Source of the DNA: Clostridia bacterium
GTDB taxonomy: Bacteria; Bacillota; Clostridia; Oscillospirales; Acutalibacteraceae
Assembly: GCA_017936615.1 (NCBI GenBank)
Contig: JAGBFF010000031.1
Coordinates: 1-43,372 of the forward strand
Length of the DNA: 43,372 nt
Direction of reading: 5' to 3'
The translations under genes were made by a program, and so were the position numbers. The first letter of the stretch is position 1. The number at the start of each line of letters is the position of its first letter. The notes under the pieces were generated by a model. That model saw only the letters and a program-made list of their open reading frames with translations. It did not search any database and had not been told where the DNA came from. Of this stretch, positions 37,878 through 43,372 are shown piece by piece.

Positions 37878-39254
37878 ATGATGAAAAACACCTTTTTACC
37901 CGGTATCCGGCGGGTGCATTTCGTCGGCATCGGTGGCTCGGGTATGAGCCCGCTTGCCGAAATTTTACATTCCCAAGGCTTTATCATTACCGGATCGGAT
38001 GTCAACGAATCGGATAACCTCGCGCGGATGCGTCGGCTGGGCATTACCGTTATGATGCCTCAGGCGGCAGAAAACATCGGTGACGCCGAGTTGGTAGTCT
38101 ACACCGCCGCCGTGCAGGCGGACAATCCCGAACTGATCGCCGCGACCGAGCGTGGCATTCCGCTGATGGAGCGTGCCAAGCTGCTCGGACTGCTATCTCG
38201 CGGCTTTGCTTCCACCGTTGCGGTTGCGGGTACGCACGGAAAAACAACCACCTCGTCGATGGTATCTCAAATTTTGCTGCAGGCCGGGCGGGATCCGTCG
38301 GTGTTCATCGGCGGCCGTCTGCCGCTCATTGATGCCAACGGTCGTGCGGGTGACTCGGATATTTTCGTGTGCGAAGCGTGTGAGTTTAAGGATCATTACC
38401 TTGAAATGACCCCCGCGATCTCCATCGTACTCAACGTAGATGCCGATCACTTGGATTATTTTGGCTCGTTGGAGGGTGTCATTTCCTCATTCCGCAATTT
38501 TGCCACTCAAACAACGCAAGCTCTCATCATCAACGCTGACGACCCCAACACCTGCCGCGCTATCGAAGGTCTGGATCACGCACGCATCATCCGCTTTGGT
38601 TTGTCGGATGGCTGTGAATGGCAGGCGAAGAATCCCCACGTCGAGGACGGTGCCTACGGCTGTTACGAGCTGTACTACAATGGCGAAAAACTCGCTGACG
38701 TGCGGCTGGGCGTTCCCGGATGGCACAACATACTCAACTCCCTAGGTGCTGCCGCCGCCGCCTATCTGTGCGGTGCTACCGGTGAGGAAATTGCCGACGG
38801 TCTCGCCGCCTTCCACGGTGCGGGACGCCGCTTTGAATTCCTCGGTACGGTCGGCAGGATCACTATTGCTGACGATTACGCCCACCATCCCACCGAGATC
38901 GAAGCGACTCTGAAGGCCGCTAAAGCAATGCCGTATGATCGCGTGTGGGCAATCTTCCAGCCCTTCACCTTCTCGCGCACTGCGCGTCATCTGGACGAAT
39001 TTGCAACGGCGCTGGCTATCGCCGACGAGGTGATCGTCAGTGACATTATGGGTTCCCGCGAGACGAACGAATGGAACGTATCTTCCAAACAGATCACCGA
39101 TCAGATCGACGGTGCACACTACCTCGCCACCTTCGAGGAAATCAGCCATTTCGTAGCGGATAACGCGAAGCCCGGTGACCTGATCCTTACCATGGGCGGC
39201 GGCGACGTGTACAAATGCGCGCGCATGATCCGCTCACTACTGGAAAACAAATAA
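37878..39254 (+). CDS. murC: UDP-N-acetylmuramate--L-alanine ligase
   Basis: 458 residues. It adds L-Ala to UDP-MurNAc, first amino acid of the peptidoglycan stem. N-terminal RRVHFVGIGGSGMSPLAEIL, ATP-binding GTHGKTTTSSMV, central domain NVDADHLDYFG and GAGRRFEFLG, and C-terminal DDYAHHPTEIEATLKAAK. Tandem ATGs at 37878 and 37881 follow AGGGGG; an open extension to 37809 lies upstream of the promoter -10 and is rejected. It is monocistronic with its own terminator, divergent from the miaB cluster. Confidence 0.97.
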   Translation: MMKNTFLPGIRRVHFVGIGGSGMSPLAEILHSQGFIITGSDVNESDNLARMRRLGITVMMPQAAENIGDAELVVYTAAVQADNPELIAATERGIPLMERAKLLGLLSRGFASTVAVAGTHGKTTTSSMVSQILLQAGRDPSVFIGGRLPLIDANGRAGDSDIFVCEACEFKDHYLEMTPAISIVLNVDADHLDYFGSLEGVISSFRNFATQTTQALIINADDPNTCRAIEGLDHARIIRFGLSDGCEWQAKNPHVEDGAYGCYELYYNGEKLADVRLGVPGWHNILNSLGAAAAAYLCGATGEEIADGLAAFHGAGRRFEFLGTVGRITIADDYAHHPTEIEATLKAAKAMPYDRVWAIFQPFTFSRTARHLDEFATALAIADEVIVSDIMGSRETNEWNVSSKQITDQIDGAHYLATFEEISHFVADNAKPGDLILTMGGGDVYKCARMIRSLLENK

Positions 39255-39258
39255 TGCA

Positions 39259-39291
39259 AAAGAACCGGCTCGATGAGCCGGTTCTTTTATT
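39259..39291. terminator. Bidirectional terminator between murC and metH
   Basis: 13-base stem AAAGAACCGGCTC (39259-39271) with GAGCCGGTTCTTT (39275-39287), GAT loop, T-rich on both exits. The metH stop overlaps its right edge. Confidence 0.9.
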
Positions 39292-41686
39292 ATCCGATCA
39301 CTTGTTCCGCGTACCGCACCGTTTCCATAGCATCCTTCGCATAATGGTCGGCGCCGATCTTGTCGGCGTAGTCTTTCGTCAGCACCGCGCCGCCCACGAT
39401 GACCTTGCACCACGGTGCTTGCTCTTTCAACAACGCGATCGTTTCCTCCATCGCCGGCACGGTCGTGGTCATCAGCGCACTGAGTCCCGCCAACGGCGCG
39501 TGACGTTCGATCACAGCCTGCGCCACCGTCTCGGGCGGCACATCGCGGCCGAGGTCAATCACCTCAAAGCCATAGTTCTCCAACAGCAGCTTGACGATGT
39601 TCTTGCCGATATCGTGGATATCTCCCTTGACGGTCGCAAGCACAAACGGGCCCGCCGACGCAGGTGCGGCCTCCGTCGCCACCATAAACGTTTTAATGCT
39701 TTCAAACGCGCTCTTCGCCGCCTCGGCACTCATCAGCAGCTGCGGTAGGTACACGGTCTTTTTTTCAAACCCTTCTCCCACCAAATTCAGCGCAGGAATG
39801 ATCTCGCCGTTTACGATCTCCAGCGGCGGTGTAGTCTGCAGCAACACTGCCGTCGTCTCACCAGCCTTATCTTTGAGGCCGCGAACGATTGCCTGCTGCA
39901 GCTCGCTCGCTGCCGTCAGCGGCGAGGCGGTGACCGTCTGTGCCGACGGCACAGCGGCGGCAAACGACTCCGCTGCCCGAATGTAGCCTTCACAGTTGGG
40001 GTCAAGGCCGTTCAAGGCTTTGTAGCTGTGATACACCTTCTGCATTTCGGCAGAAAACGGATTCATGATCGCCGCCGACAACCCGCTCGCCAACGCCATC
40101 GCAAAGAACGTGCCGTTGAGCGCCTCACGGCTCGGCAAACCAAAAGATACATTGGACACGCCAAGCGAGGTGTGGCAACCGAGCTCCGTGCGGATGCGTC
40201 GCAGTGCCTCCAACGTAACCGCGGCAGCGGTCGCATCTGCGCTGACCGCCATCGTCAGCGTATCAAAGATCAAGTCGTGCTTTTCGATACCGTACGCGGC
40301 AGCAGTATCGACGATCTTACGGGCAATTGCCAGACGTCCCTCCACCGTTTCGGGAATCCCGTCCTCATCCAGCGTCAGTGCCACGACCAAGCCGCCGTAT
40401 TTCTTCACGAGCGGAAACACAGCGTGCATGCTTTCCGCTTTGCCATTGACGGAATTCACCATCGCCTTGCCGTTGTAGCACCGCAGTGTACCTTCCATCG
40501 CAGCCACATCCGCCGTATCGATCTGCAACGGGAGATCGGTAATTGCCTGCAACTCGCACACCGCCGTTTTCAGCATCGTCGGCTCGTCAATATCCGGCAG
40601 ACCTACATTCACATCCAGAATGTGCGCTCCCGCCTCTTGCTGGCGAATGCCTTCGTTCAGAATATAGTCGATCTCGTTGTTGAGCAACGCTTGCTTGAAG
40701 CGCTTTTTGCCCGTTGGGTTGATGCGTTCGCCGATGAGCAACGGTATCTCGCCAAAAGAAACCGCACGTGCATACGAGGACACCACCGTGCGTTGCTTAT
40801 TTGTCAACGGCAGCGGCACCGCTGTCGCCGTAGCAGCAGTCAAAGCACGGATATACTCCGGTGTCGTGCCGCAGCAGCCACCGACCACACGAAGCCCCTC
40901 ACCGGTCAGTGAGGATAACTCTTCCGCAAAGGCAGCGGGAGTAACGTCGAATACCGTCTTTCCGTCCACCACCTGCGGCAGGCCGGCATTGGGCTTGAGC
41001 ACCACCGGTACTGAGGCAACTCGCAGCAGGTCTTCCGCCACACCCCGCAGCTGCTTCGGCCCGAGCGAACAGTTCGCACCGATCGCATCAGCACCCATAC
41101 CCTCCAGCAGGGCGACCATCGCCGCCGGAGAAGCACCCGTCATCAGCTTGCCGTCCTCACCGTAAGCGTTCGTCACGATCACCGGCAGCGTGCTGTTTTC
41201 CTTGGCGGCGAGCAGCGCTGCTTTGGTCTCGTAGCTGTCGTTCATCGTCTCGATCACGATAAGATCGGCGCCGTATTTGACGCCAAATTGTACGGTCTTG
41301 GCAAACACCGCCACCGCATCCTCAAAATCCAGATCACCAAGCGGGCGGAGCAGCTTGCCCGATGGGCCAATGTCGAGTGCCACAAACCGCGGACGATCCG
41401 CCGACACCGCGGCACGCGCCGTGCGAGCGTTTTCCACTGCCGCGCGGATAATATTTTCCAATTCGTTATCATCGAATTTCAGCGAATTAGCACCAAAGGT
41501 ATTGGTGCACACCACGTGACTGCCCGCCTCGTAGTACTGCCGATGGATCTCGGTGATGATCTCGGGATGGGTCAGGTTCCAGCGTTCAGGATACTCCCCC
41601 GGCTGCAGACCGCGCGCCTGCAGCAGGGTTCCCATACCGCCGTCCAAATAAATAATATTATCTTTCAGGAATTCAGAAAACGTCAT
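39290..41686 (-). CDS. metH: Cobalamin-dependent methionine synthase (Hcy, pterin and B12 domains)
   Basis: 798 residues. It methylates homocysteine using methyl-THF via methylcobalamin. The homocysteine domain (about 1-285) carries zinc cysteines in GANCSLGP and GGCCGTTPEY; the pterin-binding domain (about 305-560) has IGERINPTGKKRFKQAL and ILDVNVGLPDID; the cap and B12 domain (about 590-798) has the cobalt-ligating DIHDIGKNIV and GLSALMTTTVPAMEETI. The SAM-dependent reactivation domain is absent and is encoded separately just upstream, as usual in clostridia. The start overlaps that gene's stop by 4 bases (ATGA), suggesting translational coupling. Confidence 0.96.
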   Translation of the reverse strand: MTFSEFLKDNIIYLDGGMGTLLQARGLQPGEYPERWNLTHPEIITEIHRQYYEAGSHVVCTNTFGANSLKFDDNELENIIRAAVENARTARAAVSADRPRFVALDIGPSGKLLRPLGDLDFEDAVAVFAKTVQFGVKYGADLIVIETMNDSYETKAALLAAKENSTLPVIVTNAYGEDGKLMTGASPAAMVALLEGMGADAIGANCSLGPKQLRGVAEDLLRVASVPVVLKPNAGLPQVVDGKTVFDVTPAAFAEELSSLTGEGLRVVGGCCGTTPEYIRALTAATATAVPLPLTNKQRTVVSSYARAVSFGEIPLLIGERINPTGKKRFKQALLNNEIDYILNEGIRQQEAGAHILDVNVGLPDIDEPTMLKTAVCELQAITDLPLQIDTADVAAMEGTLRCYNGKAMVNSVNGKAESMHAVFPLVKKYGGLVVALTLDEDGIPETVEGRLAIARKIVDTAAAYGIEKHDLIFDTLTMAVSADATAAAVTLEALRRIRTELGCHTSLGVSNVSFGLPSREALNGTFFAMALASGLSAAIMNPFSAEMQKVYHSYKALNGLDPNCEGYIRAAESFAAAVPSAQTVTASPLTAASELQQAIVRGLKDKAGETTAVLLQTTPPLEIVNGEIIPALNLVGEGFEKKTVYLPQLLMSAEAAKSAFESIKTFMVATEAAPASAGPFVLATVKGDIHDIGKNIVKLLLENYGFEVIDLGRDVPPETVAQAVIERHAPLAGLSALMTTTVPAMEETIALLKEQAPWCKVIVGGAVLTKDYADKIGADHYAKDAMETVRYAEQVIG

Positions 41687-42285
41687 AGTTTCGCCTTCTT
41701 TTCTTTGATACCGATAAACGCTGTCACCGATTTGGAGGGTGACATCAGCAAACTATCGTTGAGACACACACCGATCTTATGCGTACAGTCGAGTACACGG
41801 AATATGTCACGCTGTGCCGCAAGCGGCAGATCACCGTAGCCGGGGCTGAAGCGCGAAGGAGCGGACGCACCGTACCGCTCTGCCACCTCATCACAAAACC
41901 GATCGCAGAGTACTTCGATACGTTCTGCACCGAGGGCTTGTATCATCAACGCTTTTGATGGCGACAACCGACTGTACTTAGCGATCAGTCGATCGGCGGC
42001 AACTCCCACCGTTGCCGCAAACAATACGGCGCGGTCACACCCATCAAAATACGCCGCCAAATCGTCGGAGGATAACGAAAACCGACCGAAATCGCACAAT
42101 GTTCCGCGCACGGTCACGGGAAATTCGTCATAGCACACCGTATTGGTCAAACCGTCGCGCAGTTCGTCCCAGCAGGCATACAGCAGATCCAGCGCCGCCG
42201 CGTCTGCCTCACGGCAGCCGGCATAACGCAGAACGTCCGTCACGTTCAGCGGCAGCTCGTCATACCGCACAATCATCGTACTCAT
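41683..42285 (-). CDS. Methionine synthase reactivation-domain protein
   Basis: 200 residues, a stand-alone version of the MetH C-terminal activation domain, which binds SAM to remethylate oxidised cob(II)alamin. The diagnostic stretch SRFSPGYGDLPLAAQRDIF and ALGAERIEVLCDRFCDEVAERYG are present, with LLMSPSKSVTAFIGI near the end. It overlaps metF by 4 bases at its start and metH by 4 at its end, so the three genes appear translationally coupled. Confidence 0.92.
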   Translation of the reverse strand: MSTMIVRYDELPLNVTDVLRYAGCREADAAALDLLYACWDELRDGLTNTVCYDEFPVTVRGTLCDFGRFSLSSDDLAAYFDGCDRAVLFAATVGVAADRLIAKYSRLSPSKALMIQALGAERIEVLCDRFCDEVAERYGASAPSRFSPGYGDLPLAAQRDIFRVLDCTHKIGVCLNDSLLMSPSKSVTAFIGIKEKKAKL

Positions 42286-43160
42286 CGTCCCAAAATCGCG
42301 GACAGATTGGCCTGAATACGCTCGGCAACGTCCGGCTTGTTCATCGAATAGACGTGGACATTGGTGATGCCGTTCGCATACAGGTCGATGATCTGATCGG
42401 TCGCATAAACAATACCCGCCTGCTTCATCGCGGCCGGATCATGCCCGAATTTATCCACCAAGCTCTTAAACCGTTGCGGCATAAACGAACCCGACAGCTT
42501 GACGGCGCGCTCCACCTGGTTCGCGTTGGTGATCGGCATGACGCCGGGAATGACCGGTACGGTAATCCCCGCTTCGCGGATCTTATACAGGAAATTGTAC
42601 AGTAGATTGTTGTCAAAAAACATCTGCGTGGTCAGGAAATCACAACCGGCTTCCACCTTCTCCTTCAGGTAGCGGATATCCGTCTTTTGATCCGCACTTT
42701 CGGGATGAATTTCCGGATAACACGCTGCACCGATACAAAAATCCCGATCGGCTTCCTTTAATTCCCGCACCAGATCGATGGCATAGCGATAATCCCATCC
42801 ACTACGGTCAGCATCCAGCATATCGGCAGGAATGTCCCCACGCAGCGCCATTACGTTTTGAATTCCCGCCGCCTTGATGGCCTCGATCTTTTCCCGCACC
42901 GTTTCACGCGAAGAGGAAACGCAGGTCAGGTGAGCCAGTGTCGGCACACCGTACAACTCCTTGATATTTTTCGCAATATCCAACGTGTAGCGGCTGGTAC
43001 CGCCGCCCGCGCCGTAGGTCACGCTCATAAACGAGGGACGCAGCTTGGCAATCTCCTCCGTCGCCGTTTTCACACTGTCAAACGCCGTCTCCGTTTTGGG
43101 AGGGAAAACCTCGAATGACAGGGATAGCGTCTCGTTTTTCATCAATTCTGCGATTTTCAT
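42282..43160 (-). CDS. metF: Methylenetetrahydrofolate reductase
   Basis: 292 residues; an FAD enzyme that reduces 5,10-methylene-THF to 5-methyl-THF, the methyl donor for the downstream MetH. SFEVFPPKTETAFDSV near the N-terminus, SVTYGAGGGTSRYTLDIA, HLTCVSSSRETV, ALRGDIPADM, GAACYPEIHPES, TTQMFFDN and PVIPGVMPI are family stretches. ATG 43160 is preferred over a 40-codon upstream extension, because that extension crosses the promoter; the ribosome-binding site (GGAAGAAGG) is modest. It is first gene of the metF, reactivation-domain, metH operon. Confidence 0.96.
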   Translation of the reverse strand: MKIAELMKNETLSLSFEVFPPKTETAFDSVKTATEEIAKLRPSFMSVTYGAGGGTSRYTLDIAKNIKELYGVPTLAHLTCVSSSRETVREKIEAIKAAGIQNVMALRGDIPADMLDADRSGWDYRYAIDLVRELKEADRDFCIGAACYPEIHPESADQKTDIRYLKEKVEAGCDFLTTQMFFDNNLLYNFLYKIREAGITVPVIPGVMPITNANQVERAVKLSGSFMPQRFKSLVDKFGHDPAAMKQAGIVYATDQIIDLYANGITNVHVYSMNKPDVAERIQANLSAILGR

Positions 43161-43184
43161 ATGCTTCGCCTTCTTCCTACAGCC

Positions 43185-43213
43185 ATTATATACCACCTGT
43201 TTCTCATAATCAA
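43185..43213 (-). promoter_or_regulatory. Sigma-A promoter of the metF operon
   Basis: Minus strand TTGATT (43213-43208), 17-base spacer, TATAAT (43190-43185). The leader is only about 20 bases, too short for a SAM, T-box or cobalamin riboswitch. Confidence 0.8.
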
Positions 43214-43330
43214 GAAAAAAGTCCCTCACCGTATGATGATGTGCCGTAACGAAGGTTTTGAAAACAAGTGGTAAAGACAATCGGTACGGTATATTGCAGA
43301 AAATCTAAAATATATTTGGAGGAAACTGCA

Positions 43331-43372
43331 ATGAAATCATTATTTGAACAAATGGGTGGAACTTATACGAAA
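43331..43372 (+). CDS. tnpV: TnpV-like transposon protein, start only (cut by window edge)
   Basis: Fourteen codons, MKSLFEQMGGTYTK, preceded by TTTGGAGGA with a suitable gap. This beginning closely resembles the conserved N-terminus of TnpV proteins (MKSLFEQMGGTY...) of clostridial mobilisable transposons such as the Tn4451 family. The preceding bases 43214-43330 are AT-rich and hold no other gene. The element boundary cannot be fixed from this window. Confidence 0.75.
   Translation, partial: MKSLFEQMGGTYTK

Noticed and set aside
43161-43213. SAM or cobalamin riboswitch before metF
   Set aside because: The promoter lies about 25 bases before the start codon, leaving no room for an aptamer.

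Overview
The window looks like a chromosomal segment of a Gram-positive anaerobe of the class Clostridia (Bacillota), plausibly Oscillospirales/Ruminococcaceae-like. That placement is an inference from several signs. There is an hrcA-grpE-dnaK heat-shock operon with a perfect CIRCE operator, and a DnaK without the insert typical of Gram-negative proteins. The miaB-ricA-mutS-mutL-miaA and ylmE-sepF-ylmH-divIVA-ileS-lspA-rluD neighbourhoods resemble those of Bacillus and Clostridia. Also present are a BofC-like protein, a DUF6472-like mini-protein, a THF riboswitch before folT and a clostridial B12-dependent MetH with its reactivation domain as a separate gene. Promoters are sigma-A-like (TTGACA/TATAAT) and Shine-Dalgarno sites are strong. 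The DNA is moderately GC-rich by eye, with AT-rich intergenic regions. No rRNA, tRNA, CRISPR array or prophage was recognised.

Layout. 1-3074 (minus): dnaK (cut by the window edge), grpE, hrcA, then CIRCE and a promoter. 3110-3472 (plus): a small orphan gene and a terminator. 3471-6187 (minus): a DUF6273-like membrane-anchored protein and a zinc-ribbon/TIR/TPR protein that share one reading frame and are separated by a single TAA; upstream lies folT under a tetrahydrofolate riboswitch. 6202-14362 (minus): asnB-type amidotransferase, ATP-grasp ligase, guaB, lepA, a DEAD-box helicase and a BofC-like protein. 14435-22182 (plus): class A penicillin-binding protein; an ACT-domain protein, homoserine dehydrogenase and aspartate kinase; a tiny Cys protein and hemW; an alpha/beta hydrolase. 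22226-37780 (minus): thirteen closely packed or overlapping genes, apparently one transcription unit from a promoter before miaB to a terminator after rluD, combining tRNA modification, mismatch repair, cell division, Ile-tRNA synthesis, lipoprotein processing and rRNA pseudouridylation. 37830-39254 (plus): murC. 39290-43213 (minus): a methionine/one-carbon operon metF, metH reactivation domain, metH. 43331-43372 (plus): the first codons of a TnpV-like transposon gene, so a mobile element starts at or just beyond the right edge.

Several genes share pathways. hom and lysC form the aspartate family branch. metF and metH use reduced folate, and folT imports folate under riboswitch control. The PBP, murC and perhaps the ATP-grasp/asnB pair act on peptidoglycan. 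sepF, divIVA and ylmH belong to the division cluster.

The most notable observations are two genes interrupted by single in-frame stops (TAA in the TIR/DUF6273 gene, TAG in ylmH), the absence of TAG as a terminal stop in any gene end visible here, a THF riboswitch whose downstream sequence can form mutually exclusive SD-sequestering and SD-freeing helices, and an internal ribosome-binding site in lysC that would give a separate regulatory subunit.
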